Part shown: piece by piece, positions 8,805-18,446 of the stretch
Position numbering within the stretch: position 1 is the stretch's first letter
Layout of the letters: the number at the start of each line of letters is the position of its first letter
Assembly (NCBI RefSeq): GCF_025145845.1
Contig: NZ_CP102253.1
Coordinates: forward strand, 806,001-870,000
Direction of reading: 5' to 3'
Source of the DNA: Alistipes shahii WAL 8301
GTDB taxonomy: Bacteria > Bacteroidota > Bacteroidia > Bacteroidales > Rikenellaceae
Length of the DNA stretch: 64,000 bases
Notes under the pieces: model-generated
Databases searched by the model: none
The model's input: only the letters and a program-made list of their open reading frames with translations
Told to the model about the DNA's origin: nothing
Translations under genes and position numbers: made by a program

Positions 8805-10730
8805 ATGGACAATTTCGGTTTTCTCAAGGTGGCGGCGGCCGTTCCGCACGTGCGGGTCGCCGACTGCGACTACAACACCGAACGGATGGCGGCGATGGCC
8901 GAGGAGGCCGCCCGGCGGGGCGTCGAGATCGTGGCGTTCCCCGAACTGGGCGTCACGGCCTACACCTGCGGCGACCTCCTGTTGCAGCAGACGCTGCTCG
9001 ACGCGGCCGACGAGGCGCTGGAACGCCTGGTGCGCGCCACGCGCAAACTCCCCCTCACGCTGATCGCAGGCGCTCCCCTGCGCCACGGGTCGACGCTCTA
9101 CAACTGCGCCGTGGTCTTCACGCAAGGCAAAGTGCTGGGCGTGGTTCCCAAAACCTATATCCCCGACTACGGGGAGTTCTACGAAAACCGCTGGTTCGCG
9201 TCGGGCGCCGGGATTTCCGACGAGCATATCGCCGTCGCGGGGCAGCAGGCCGACTTCGGCGCCGACCTCACGTTCGAAGTCAACGGCGCGGAGTTCGGCA
9301 TCGAGATCTGCGAGGACCTCTGGACCGCCGCACCGCCCTCGTCGCAGCTGGCGCTCAACGGCGCGAAGGTGATCTTCAACCTCTCGGCATCGCCCGAATC
9401 GGTCGGCAAACACGCCTACCTGCGGCAGTTGGTGGCCCAGCAGTCGGGACGCGCGATTGCGGCCTATGTCTACTGCTCGGCGGGCTTCGGCGAATCGACC
9501 ACCGACCTCGTGTTCGCCGGCAACGCCGTCATCGCCGAAAACGGCTGCATTCTGCGCGAAGCCGCGCGCTTCTCGCCCGACGAACAGCTGGTCGTCGCCG
9601 ACGTGGACATCGAGCGGCTGGAGTTCGAACGCCGCCGCAACACCTCGTTCCGCGCGAACGAAGGGGCCACGGAGAACACCGTGATCGAAATGAAGATTCC
9701 CGAGGGGCTTCGCGGCGTGGCGCTCGACCGCGACATCGACCCGATGCCGTTCGTACCCAAGGACGAAGCCGACCGCAGCGAACGCTGCGAGGAGATTTTC
9801 CGGATACAGTCGCACGGACTTGCGCAGCGGATGGTTCACACCCGCTCCGAAAAGGCCGTCGTCGGGATTTCGGGCGGCCTGGACTCGACGCTCGCACTGC
9901 TCGTGACGGCCCGGACCTTCGATTTCCTGCACCTCGACCGCGCGGGCATCATCGGCATCACGATGCCCGGATTCGGAACCACCGACCGCACCTACAACAA
10001 TGCGCTGGAGCTGATGCGCGGACTGGGCGTGACGATCCGCGAAATCCCGATCCGCGACGCCTGCACGCAGCATTTTCAGGATATAGGCCTCGACCCCGGC
10101 TGCCGGGGCGCGGCCTACGAAAACGCCCAGGCGCGCGAACGCACGCAAATCCTGATGGACGTGGCCAACATGGAGGGCGGACTGGTCATCGGCACGGGCG
10201 ACCTGTCGGAACTGGCGCTGGGCTGGGCGACCTATAACGGCGACCAGATGTCGATGTACGGCGTCAACGCCTCGGTTCCCAAGACGCTGGTGCGCCACCT
10301 CGTGAAGTGGGCCGCCGCGACGGAACAGGACGCCGCGACGCGCGCCACGCTGCTCGACATCATCGACACGCCCGTCAGCCCCGAACTGCTCCCGGCCGAC
10401 GCCGAGGGCCGGATCGCCCAGAAGACCGAGGACCTCGTGGGGCCTTACGAACTCCATGACTTCTTCCTCTACAACTTCCTCCGCGCGGGTTACGGTCCTG
10501 CGAAAATCCTGCTGCTGGCCGAACAGGCCTTCGACGGGAGTTACGACCGCGCCGCGATTCTCCGGTGGCTCACGGTCTTCGTCCGCCGTTTCTTCACCCA
10601 GCAATTCAAACGTTCGGCCATGCCCGACGGACCGAAAGTCGGCTCGGTGACGCTCTCGCCCCGCGGCGACTGGCGCATGCCCTCCGACGCCTCGGCAGCG
10701 GCATGGCTGCGCGAACTCGACATGTTATAA
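8805..10730 (+). CDS. nadE: Glutamine-dependent NAD+ synthetase
   Basis: Amidates deamido-NAD to NAD+ with ammonia from glutamine. The 641-residue protein is a two-domain fusion. The N-terminal nitrilase-type glutaminase has Glu in FPELGVTAYTCGD, Lys in PKTYIPDYGEFYE and the nucleophile Cys in EICEDLW (about residue 168). The C-terminal ATP-pyrophosphatase domain has the PP-loop GISGGLDSTLA near residues 354-364 and TGDLSELALGW. Length matches glutamine-using NadE, not the 270-residue ammonia-only form. nadC, another NAD gene, lies 12.6 kb away. Confidence 0.95.
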   Translation: MDNFGFLKVAAAVPHVRVADCDYNTERMAAMAEEAARRGVEIVAFPELGVTAYTCGDLLLQQTLLDAADEALERLVRATRKLPLTLIAGAPLRHGSTLYNCAVVFTQGKVLGVVPKTYIPDYGEFYENRWFASGAGISDEHIAVAGQQADFGADLTFEVNGAEFGIEICEDLWTAAPPSSQLALNGAKVIFNLSASPESVGKHAYLRQLVAQQSGRAIAAYVYCSAGFGESTTDLVFAGNAVIAENGCILREAARFSPDEQLVVADVDIERLEFERRRNTSFRANEGATENTVIEMKIPEGLRGVALDRDIDPMPFVPKDEADRSERCEEIFRIQSHGLAQRMVHTRSEKAVVGISGGLDSTLALLVTARTFDFLHLDRAGIIGITMPGFGTTDRTYNNALELMRGLGVTIREIPIRDACTQHFQDIGLDPGCRGAAYENAQARERTQILMDVANMEGGLVIGTGDLSELALGWATYNGDQMSMYGVNASVPKTLVRHLVKWAAATEQDAATRATLLDIIDTPVSPELLPADAEGRIAQKTEDLVGPYELHDFFLYNFLRAGYGPAKILLLAEQAFDGSYDRAAILRWLTVFVRRFFTQQFKRSAMPDGPKVGSVTLSPRGDWRMPSDASAAAWLRELDML

Positions 10731-10740
10731 CATAGATCCA

Positions 10741-11343
10741 ATGAAGAAACTCCTGCTATTCACAGCATCCCTGCTCCTGCTCGGCGGCACGACCTCCTCG
10801 GCGCAGGACTGGAAAGAGGCCTTGAAAAAAGCCGCCACGGCGGCCGCCGACAAAGCCACCGACGGCAAGCTGACCCAATATGCTCTTGCCGGAACGTGGA
10901 ACTACACGGGTCCGGGCGTCAAGTTCGAAGGAGGCGACATCGCTTCGGAGGTCGGGGGCGCGGCGCTCGAAACCGCCGTCGTCAAACAGCTCGAAAAGGC
11001 CTATGCCAAGGCGGGCATCCGCCCCGGCGCCGGAACGTTCACCTTCGGCAAGGACGACGACGCCTTCACCGCCACGCTCGGCTCCCACACCCTCTCGGGA
11101 ACCTACGAATACGACGCCCCGACACACGTCGTGACGCTCCATTTCGCCAAGGGCAAGCTCAACCTGGGTTCGGTTCCCGGCCACGCCTACATCAGCGGGC
11201 AGGAACTGGTGCTGGTCTTCCCGGTCACCAGACTCGTCGAGGTCGTCACGGCGCTCGGCAGCAAAGTCTCCTATTTTTCGACGGCCACGACGCTGCTGTC
11301 GAAATACAAGAACGTCTACGTCGGCTTCGCTTTTTCGAAATAA
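10741..11343 (+). CDS. DUF4923-like secreted (lipocalin-like) protein
   Basis: A 200-residue protein with a clear Sec signal peptide (MKKLLLFTASLLLLGGTTSSAQ, cleavage near 22). The mature part begins with an alanine/lysine-rich helix (EALKKAATAAADKATDGKL), then alternating hydrophobic and polar stretches as expected for a small beta-barrel (LAGTWNYTGPGVKFEGGD, LSGTYEYDAPTHVVTLHF). This resembles the Bacteroidetes DUF4923 family, judged from memory rather than a search. No catalytic motif. It begins 10 bp after nadE and ends at a strong terminator. Function unknown; periplasmic or surface location inferred. Confidence 0.75.
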   Translation: MKKLLLFTASLLLLGGTTSSAQDWKEALKKAATAAADKATDGKLTQYALAGTWNYTGPGVKFEGGDIASEVGGAALETAVVKQLEKAYAKAGIRPGAGTFTFGKDDDAFTATLGSHTLSGTYEYDAPTHVVTLHFAKGKLNLGSVPGHAYISGQELVLVFPVTRLVEVVTALGSKVSYFSTATTLLSKYKNVYVGFAFSK

Positions 11344-11391
11344 TACGGGCTTCCCGGCGGGAAAAGCCGAAAAAAATTTGAAAAAATTTCG

Positions 11392-11422
11392 ATGACGGAT
11401 TTACTGCAAATCCGTCATTTTT
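11392..11422 (+). terminator. Rho-independent terminator after the DUF4923-like gene
   Basis: Stem ATGACGGATTT (11392-11402), loop ACTGC, stem AAATCCGTCAT (11408-11418), then a T-run. It closes the OPT-pepT-nadE-DUF4923 unit. Confidence 0.9.
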
Positions 11423-11520
11423 CGTTACGGATTTTCATTCCCGAAGTCCAACCTCCTCGCAGACAGTAAGCAAATTCGGGGAGCGGATAAATAAAATATT
11501 TTACGAAATTCTTAAATAAG

Positions 11521-11551
11521 TTGCAAAACTCCGATAAATGTTCTATTTTTA
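11521..11551 (+). promoter_or_regulatory. Promoter of gdhA
   Basis: TTGC at 11521-11524, then a 19-bp spacer, then TATTTTTA at 11544-11551. This is close to the Bacteroidetes consensus and leaves a leader of roughly 40 nt before the gdhA ATG. Confidence 0.6.
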
Positions 11552-11594
11552 GGGGCGAGAAACAAATACAAACCCCCTCAAAATCGAATCGCTT

Positions 11595-12950
11595 ATGAAC
11601 GAACAAGCCCAACAGTACGTCGAAGACTTCATGGCCCGGCTGATTGCACGCAATCCCGGAGAGCCGGAATTCCATCAGGCCGTCCGCGAGGTGGCCGAAT
11701 CGCTGGCCCCGCACATCGTGACCAGCCCGATCCTGCAAAAGATGAAGGTGCTGGAACGCATTGCCGAACCCGAGCGCGTGATTATTTTCCGCGTGCCGTG
11801 GCTCAACGACAAAGGCGAAATCGAAATCAACCGCGGCTACCGCATCCAGATGAACAGCGCCATCGGCCCCTACAAGGGCGGGATCCGCTTCCACCCCTCG
11901 GTGAACCTCTCGATCCTCAAGTTCCTGGCTTTCGAGCAGACCTTCAAGAACAGCCTCACGACGCTCCCGATGGGCGGCGGCAAGGGCGGCTCGGACTTCA
12001 ACCCGAAAGGCAAGTCGGACAATGAGGTGATGAAATTCTGCCAGTCGTTTATGACCGAGCTGCAACGTCACATCGGACAGGACACCGACGTTCCGGCGGG
12101 CGACATCGGCGTCGGCGGCCGCGAAATCGGCTTCATGTTCGGCCAGTACAAGCGTCTGCGCGACGAATTCACCGGCACGCTCACCGGCAAGGGCCGCGAC
12201 TGGGGCGGCAGCCCGCTGCGCCCCGAGGCCACGGGCTACGGAACCTGCTACTTCGCGCAGGAGATGCTCGCCACGCGCAACGACTCGTTCAAAGGGAAGA
12301 CCGTCTGCATCTCCGGCTCGGGCAACGTCGCCCAGTACGCCTGCCAGAAGGCCACCGAACTGGGCGCCAAGGTGGTGACGCTCTCCGATTCGTCGGGCTA
12401 CATCCACGATCCCGAAGGCATCAGCCCCGAGAAACTGGAATACGTCATGGAGCTGAAGAACATCTTCCGCGGCCGTATCAAGGAGTACGCGGAAAAATAT
12501 CCGTCGGCAACCTACTACCCCGGCGAACGTCCGTGGGGCGTGAAGTGCGACATCGCCATGCCGTGCGCCACGCAGAACGAGCTGAACGGCGACGAGGCGC
12601 AGGCGTTGGTCGACAACGGCTGCATGTGCGTCGCCGAAGGCGCCAACATGCCCTCGACGCCCGACGCCATCCGGATTTTCCAGCAGCACAAGCTGCTCTA
12701 CGCTCCGGGCAAGGCGGCCAACGCCGGCGGCGTCGCCACCTCGGGACTCGAAATGACCCAGAACTCGATACGCCTCACCTGGTCGCCCGAGGAGGTCGAC
12801 GCGAAGCTGAAGTCCATCATGCAGAACATCCACGCGGTTTGCGTGCGCTACGGAACCCAGTCCGACGGTTACATCAACTACGTCGTGGGCGCCAACATCG
12901 GCGGCTTTATGAAGGTCGCCAACGCCATGCTCGCCCAGGGCTGCGTCTAA
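11595..12950 (+). CDS. gdhA: Glutamate dehydrogenase (hexameric, NAD(P)-dependent)
   Basis: Interconverts 2-oxoglutarate plus ammonium and glutamate; main ammonium assimilation route in gut Bacteroidetes. The 451-residue protein carries the family hallmarks: GPYKGGIRFHP around residue 92, catalytic-lysine motif LPMGGGKGGSDF near 124-135, GREIGFMFGQYK, and the dinucleotide fold ISGSGNVAQY near 238. Size fits the small hexameric class. It has its own promoter and a strong terminator, so it is monocistronic. Coenzyme preference is not certain from sequence. Confidence 0.95.
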   Translation: MNEQAQQYVEDFMARLIARNPGEPEFHQAVREVAESLAPHIVTSPILQKMKVLERIAEPERVIIFRVPWLNDKGEIEINRGYRIQMNSAIGPYKGGIRFHPSVNLSILKFLAFEQTFKNSLTTLPMGGGKGGSDFNPKGKSDNEVMKFCQSFMTELQRHIGQDTDVPAGDIGVGGREIGFMFGQYKRLRDEFTGTLTGKGRDWGGSPLRPEATGYGTCYFAQEMLATRNDSFKGKTVCISGSGNVAQYACQKATELGAKVVTLSDSSGYIHDPEGISPEKLEYVMELKNIFRGRIKEYAEKYPSATYYPGERPWGVKCDIAMPCATQNELNGDEAQALVDNGCMCVAEGANMPSTPDAIRIFQQHKLLYAPGKAANAGGVATSGLEMTQNSIRLTWSPEEVDAKLKSIMQNIHAVCVRYGTQSDGYINYVVGANIGGFMKVANAMLAQGCV

Positions 12951-12966
12951 CAGGCGGTACAACTAC

Positions 12967-13008
12967 GAAAAACCGGCCGGAAACTGTTTCCGGCCGGTTT
13001 TCATTTTT
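12967..13008. terminator. Bidirectional terminator between gdhA and the PAP2-like gene
   Basis: AAAACCGGCCGGAAA (12969-12983), loop CTG, then the exact complement (12987-13001), with A's upstream and T's downstream. It serves the two convergent genes. Confidence 0.93.
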
Positions 13009-13018
13009 TCGGGACGAT

Positions 13019-13633
13019 TTACAGAAAAAGCACCGCGAGGACGGACACGGCGAAACCGCCGCAGAATCCGGCCAGCACCTGCCAGCCGTTGTGGCATCCG
13101 AGGTAGAGGCGCGCCGACGCGAGCGCCCCGGCGCAGAGGATGGCGACCATGAGGGGAACGAGCATGTTGCCCACGCCCACGACGTTCATCACCACGAGCA
13201 GCGCCACGACGGCCCCCATGCCCGTCAGGTGAAGGCTGATCTTCCAGTAGAACGACACCACGAGACACAGCACCTCGCAGCAGGCCGCGGCGACCATGAA
13301 TTTACGCAGGAAAATCGCCGAAGGAATCTTCGCGATGGTGATGGCGCACAGCACGTAGCAGACGGCCCCGACGAGCAGCGGCAGGAAGCGTTCCCTGCGG
13401 TCGTCGATCCGGTAGTCCGAAATGCGGCCCAGCGAGCGCAGCACGCCGAGCGACAGCAGCGGAATGACGATCGCGTAGAGCGCCACCACCCACAGCAAAT
13501 AGAACTTCACATTGGGAGGATAGTGCGAAAAGGCGGTCATCGTCAGCAGCACCGCCATCAGGTAGACGGGCAGCAGGAACGGATGCAGGACCCAGGATAT
13601 GCCGGTAGCGATTTTTTTATAGTTCATTTCCAA
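13019..13633 (-). CDS. PAP2-like integral membrane protein
   Basis: A 204-residue protein with about six hydrophobic segments. The C-terminal half matches the layout of PAP2 phosphatases. A KISLHLTGMG segment sits where the PSGH motif normally lies, and ARLYLGCHNGWQVLAG sits where SRxxxxxHxxxD is expected. The histidine of the last motif is kept, but the aspartate is Q and the serine is A, so activity is doubtful. Polyprenyl or lipid phosphatase relatives are the best guess. Start is ATG 13633 or, two codons in, ATG 13627. It converges on gdhA over a shared terminator. Confidence 0.65.
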   Translation of the reverse strand: MEMNYKKIATGISWVLHPFLLPVYLMAVLLTMTAFSHYPPNVKFYLLWVVALYAIVIPLLSLGVLRSLGRISDYRIDDRRERFLPLLVGAVCYVLCAITIAKIPSAIFLRKFMVAAACCEVLCLVVSFYWKISLHLTGMGAVVALLVVMNVVGVGNMLVPLMVAILCAGALASARLYLGCHNGWQVLAGFCGGFAVSVLAVLFL

Positions 13634-13661
13634 TTCTTTAATGCCCGCCGTTCAGACGGGC

Positions 13662-13768
13662 GTCATTGCGAGGAGGACTTTCAGTCCGACGCGGCGATCT
13701 GCGGATCATGTCGGAACCTCCCGACTATCCATCGGATTGCCACGCTCATTGCATTCGCCCGCAATGAC
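13662..13768 (+). repeat. Dispersed repeat family B, 107 bp, forward copy
   Basis: Bounded by GTCATTGCGAGGAGGAC and GCAATGAC. The reverse complement of 42391-42497, also exactly 107 bp, matches it at both ends and in CGACGCGGC.ATCTG and CGGATTGCCACG. It is AATGAC-ended, with imperfect terminal inversion. Confidence 0.8.
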
Positions 13769-13828
13769 CCGCCCGCTTAAAAAACGTTTTTCAAGGCAGG
13801 CAGCGCAGACCCGAATCCGATATCCGAA

Positions 13829-13863
13829 AGCCTGCCGCCCTTAAATCCCGCTTCTTAAGCGGG
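13829..13863 (-). terminator. Family C hairpin at the rpoN 3' end
   Basis: CCCGCTT/AAGCGGG (13847-13863) abuts the rpoN TAG and is preceded on + by GCCCTTAAATCCC, the family C linker. The U-tract is weak, so it is either a repeat end or a modest terminator. Confidence 0.5.
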
Positions 13864-15288
13864 CTATATCTGTTTCCGAAGCCTTGCCACCGGTATTCCC
13901 AGCATCTCACGGTATTTGGCCACGGTGCGCCGGGCGATGCGGTAGCCCTTCGAATTGAGGATGTCCATCAGCGTCTCGTCGGTCAGCGGACGCCGCTTGT
14001 CCTCCTCGTCGATGCACTGCTGCAAGATGTTCTTGATCTCGTAGCTCGACACCTCCTCGCCCGAATCGGTCTGCATGGCCTCCGAGAAGAGCGATTTGAG
14101 GAGGATGATCCCGAACTGCGTCTGCACGTACTTGCTGTTCACCACGCGCGAGATGGTCGACACGTCCAGCCCCGTGCGGTCGGCGATGTCCTTGAGGATC
14201 ATCGGCCGGAGTTTCGACTTGTCGCCGTCCTTGAAATACTCCTGCTGGTAGTCCAGGATGGTCTGCATCGTGCGCATCAGCGTGTCGTGCCGCTGCTTGA
14301 TGGCCGAGATGAACCACTTCGCCGAGTCGATCTTGTTCTTCACGAACTGAATGGCCTCCTTGTCCTTCTCCCTGACCCGCCCGTCCGAACCCACCATTTC
14401 GCGGATCATCTCCATATAGCGGCGGTTGACGCGCACCTCGGGAACGTTGTAGGAGTTCAGCGAGAGGTTGAACCGCCCGTCCTGGTAGTCGAGGATGAAA
14501 TCCGGAATGATATAGGGCGTGGTGTCCGTGCCGCCCTCGGCGTAGAGGTTGCCGGGCTTGGGCGACAGGTGGCGGATCTCGGCGATCGCGTCGCGGAAAT
14601 CGTCCTCGGATATTTGCAGCCGCGCCATCAGTTTCTCGTAGTGCTTCTTGACGAACTCGTCGAAATAGCTGGTCAGAATCTTCCTGGCCAGCCGCCGCGG
14701 ACGGGTGTTGACCGGCATCTGCGCCATCTGCAACAGCAGGCATTCGCGCAGGTCGCGCGCGCCGATGCCCGCCGGCTCCAGTTCGTGAATGATTCCGAGC
14801 AGGCGTTCCAGCTCCCCGGCCGTCGTTTCAAGCCCCATCGTGAAGGCGATGTCGTCGGCCACGGACTCCAGGTCGCGGCGCAGGTAGCCGTCCTCGTCGA
14901 TGCTGCCGATCAGGTAGACCGCCAGCCGCATGTCGCGCTCCGGAAGATTGCGGTAGCCCAGTTGCTCGACGAGGTATTCCTGCAACGACCGTCCTTCGGT
15001 CAGATAGACCGGACGCTGCTTGTCGTCCTTCGAAAAGTTGTTGATGCGGCTCTTGTACGACGGCGTGTCGTCCTCCCGGAGGTATTCGTCGAAGGAGATC
15101 TGCTGGGGAGGCTGCTCCTCGTCCTCGGCCGAACGCTCCTCCTCTTCCAGCACGATATTGTCTTCGATCTCCTGTTTGATGCGCTGTTCGAGCTGCACGG
15201 CGGGCAGTTCCAGCAGCTTGATCATCTGTATCTGCTGCGGAGAGAGCTTCTGCTGAAGCGAAAGTACCTGTTTCTGATTAATAGCCAT
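13864..15288 (-). CDS. rpoN: RNA polymerase sigma-54 factor
   Basis: Alternative sigma factor that needs AAA+ enhancer-binding activators. The 474-residue protein has the glutamine/leucine-rich region I (MAINQKQVLSLQQKLSPQQ), an acidic region II (LEEEERSAEDEEQ), the core-binding region, and near the C-terminus the invariant RpoN box ARRTVAKYRE followed by MLGIP. Full family length. No sigma-54 activator gene is visible in the window, so its targets lie elsewhere. The start is the ATG giving the canonical short N-terminus. Confidence 0.96.
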   Translation of the reverse strand: MAINQKQVLSLQQKLSPQQIQMIKLLELPAVQLEQRIKQEIEDNIVLEEEERSAEDEEQPPQQISFDEYLREDDTPSYKSRINNFSKDDKQRPVYLTEGRSLQEYLVEQLGYRNLPERDMRLAVYLIGSIDEDGYLRRDLESVADDIAFTMGLETTAGELERLLGIIHELEPAGIGARDLRECLLLQMAQMPVNTRPRRLARKILTSYFDEFVKKHYEKLMARLQISEDDFRDAIAEIRHLSPKPGNLYAEGGTDTTPYIIPDFILDYQDGRFNLSLNSYNVPEVRVNRRYMEMIREMVGSDGRVREKDKEAIQFVKNKIDSAKWFISAIKQRHDTLMRTMQTILDYQQEYFKDGDKSKLRPMILKDIADRTGLDVSTISRVVNSKYVQTQFGIILLKSLFSEAMQTDSGEEVSSYEIKNILQQCIDEEDKRRPLTDETLMDILNSKGYRIARRTVAKYREMLGIPVARLRKQI

Positions 15289-15425
15289 ATTGGGTCCAAA
15301 TTAAGAATTGTTCAGCATTCCGAATTTGGTCTCTTCATTTATCGGGTTTTAGGGTTTTCGAAAGTCGTTCAGGGCGGGCGGATTCCGGTTTTCGGGAAGT
15401 CGGGCGCGGCAGGAGCACACTCAAG

Positions 15426-15469
15426 TATGTGGCTGTCGCGGACGGCGAGGGAAGGCCGGAAGGCGCCGC
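15426..15469 (+). repeat. Dispersed repeat family D, copy at the asnS 3' end
   Basis: TATGTGGCTGTCGCGGACGG, then GAGGGAAGGCCGGAAGGCGCCGC. The core recurs at 58505-58548 and, more weakly, at 55343-55393. In all three places it lies within about 16 bp of the stop codon of a minus-strand gene. Confidence 0.7.
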
Positions 15470-15485
15470 ACTCGGACGGCTTTCG

Positions 15486-16874
<1,389 letters not shown>

Positions 16875-16917
16875 ATCTCGATTTTGTCTGTGTTTCCAGT
16901 CGTTTTTTCCGAATTGA

Positions 16918-16948
16918 CAAAGTTAACGATTATTTGCGATTTGTCAAA
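16918..16948 (-). promoter_or_regulatory. Promoter of asnS
   Basis: On the minus strand: TTTG (16948-16945), 19-bp spacer, TAACTTTG (16925-16918), about 44 bp from the ATG. The match to consensus is exact. Confidence 0.75.
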
Positions 16949-16963
16949 AAAAAAGTACCTTTG
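16933..16963 (+). promoter_or_regulatory. Upstream promoter P1 of the GH2-like/S1-P1 operon
   Basis: TTTG (16933-16936), 19-bp spacer containing nine consecutive A (16946-16954), TACCTTTG (16956-16963). It overlaps the asnS promoter on the other strand. Confidence 0.65.
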
Positions 16964-17021
16964 GTGCCGTAACGACACTTCCATGCGTCGGAATGTTTCA
17001 CCGGGCCGCATGCAATTCCGT

Positions 17022-17052
17022 TTTGAACCCATTCAACTTTTTTGTACCTTTG
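17022..17052 (+). promoter_or_regulatory. Downstream promoter P2 of the GH2-like/S1-P1 operon
   Basis: TTTG (17022-17025), 19-bp spacer, TACCTTTG (17045-17052), 25 bp before the ATG. Its -7 box is identical to that of P1, 89 bp upstream. Confidence 0.75.
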
Positions 17053-17077
17053 TCGTGATTATACACCCCCGTAAACA

Positions 17078-18433
17078 ATGAAACGAACGATATTGACGGC
17101 TGCGCTGGCAGCCTGCGCGCTCTCTGCGACGGCCCAGATCATGGAGGAGAGGAATCCGGTCCCGATGACGCCCGGAGGAGGCCGCGTCTACCGTACGGAG
17201 GTCGTCCCCTACGACGCGCGCCACGACGCCGAGGCCCGCAACCGCGAAGCCGGAGGCTACTGGAAGGCTTTCGAACCCGAGGTGACGATTGCGACCGAAG
17301 GTCCTCTCCATGCCGTTCTCGAACAGGAGATCGAGATTCCGTTCGCCTGGACCGACGGCATGGTCTACCTGCACGTGGAAAATCCCGGTTCGGCCTACTC
17401 GCTCTGGCTCAACGACCGCCAGGTAGCCGAGGTCAGCGACCCGCTGACGCCCGCGGAGTTCGACCTGACCCCCTTCATCCGCGAGGGCGCCAACGACTTC
17501 AAACTGCTGATGCGCAACGACAATCCCGCCCGGCAGCTCGACGCCGCGGCCCCCGTTGTCCGCAAGTCCGTCGAAAACAGCTACCTCTATTACCAGAACA
17601 AACGCTCGATCGCCGATTTCGAAATCGGACTGGTGCCCGACTCGCTGGGGCGCGACTTCGGAATGCTCGACCTCAAAATCGTGACGCAGAACGCATACAA
17701 CTACGAGGAACCCGTCACCGTCGGCTACGACATCTACTCGCCGCAGGGCAAGCTGCTCGAATTCAACATGACCGAAATCACCATCCCGGGCCGCTCGACC
17801 GACACGGTGCGCTTCTCGCCGTTCATCTACCACACCTACAAGAACAAATGGGAGGCCGGAAGCAAAACGCCGCCCCTCTACAAGGTGATGCTTTTCACGC
17901 GCCGCAACGGAGTCTACAAGGAGTATATGCCCCTGAAGATCGGCTTCGGCAAGACCGAACTCGTCGACGGACGCATCATGCGGCTGGGCAAGGAGCTAAA
18001 ACCCGTCAAGGCCGGATACAACGCCGCCGCCGACCGCAAGACGACGCTCGCGGAGCTGAAAGCCCTGAAGGCCAAGGGAAAGAATACCATCTGCCCGGAC
18101 TATCCGCAGCCCGCATGGTTCTACGAGTTGTGCGACTCTCTGGGCCTTTACGTCATCGACCGGGCCAACATCAACGCCCCGGAGCGGAGCGGCGACCGCA
18201 CCGTCGGAGGCACGCCGTCGAACGACCCTCGGCTTGTCGGCGACTACCTCGAACGCGTGAAGGCGATGTACTACCGTTCGCGCAATTTCACCTGCGTCAT
18301 CGCCTACTCCCTGGGCGGTCCTTCGGGCAACGGTTACAATATGTACAAGGCCTACCAGTGGCTCAAATCGGTCGAAAAGTCCCGTCCGGTGATCTACTCC
18401 GACACCGACGGCGAGTGGAATTCGGACCTGTAA
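17078..18433 (+). CDS. Secreted GH2-like protein lacking the usual acid/base Glu
   Basis: 451 residues with a signal peptide (MKRTILTAALAACALSATAQ). An N-terminal beta-sandwich resembles the GH2 sugar-binding domain (MVYLHVENPGSAYSLWLND, LTPFIREGANDF). A central immunoglobulin-like domain (YDIYSPQGKLLEFNMTEITI) is followed by the first part of a TIM barrel. In GH2 enzymes the barrel carries SLGNESG with the proton-donor Glu; here the line reads YSLGGPSGNGYN, so Asn-Glu is Gly-Pro. The protein then ends after the strand equivalent to SRPVxY, before the nucleophile. It is probably a binding protein or pseudoenzyme rather than an active beta-galactosidase. An S1/P1 nuclease follows 13 bp later. 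Confidence 0.75.
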   Translation: MKRTILTAALAACALSATAQIMEERNPVPMTPGGGRVYRTEVVPYDARHDAEARNREAGGYWKAFEPEVTIATEGPLHAVLEQEIEIPFAWTDGMVYLHVENPGSAYSLWLNDRQVAEVSDPLTPAEFDLTPFIREGANDFKLLMRNDNPARQLDAAAPVVRKSVENSYLYYQNKRSIADFEIGLVPDSLGRDFGMLDLKIVTQNAYNYEEPVTVGYDIYSPQGKLLEFNMTEITIPGRSTDTVRFSPFIYHTYKNKWEAGSKTPPLYKVMLFTRRNGVYKEYMPLKIGFGKTELVDGRIMRLGKELKPVKAGYNAAADRKTTLAELKALKAKGKNTICPDYPQPAWFYELCDSLGLYVIDRANINAPERSGDRTVGGTPSNDPRLVGDYLERVKAMYYRSRNFTCVIAYSLGGPSGNGYNMYKAYQWLKSVEKSRPVIYSDTDGEWNSDL

Positions 18434-18446
18434 ATACGATAACCCA

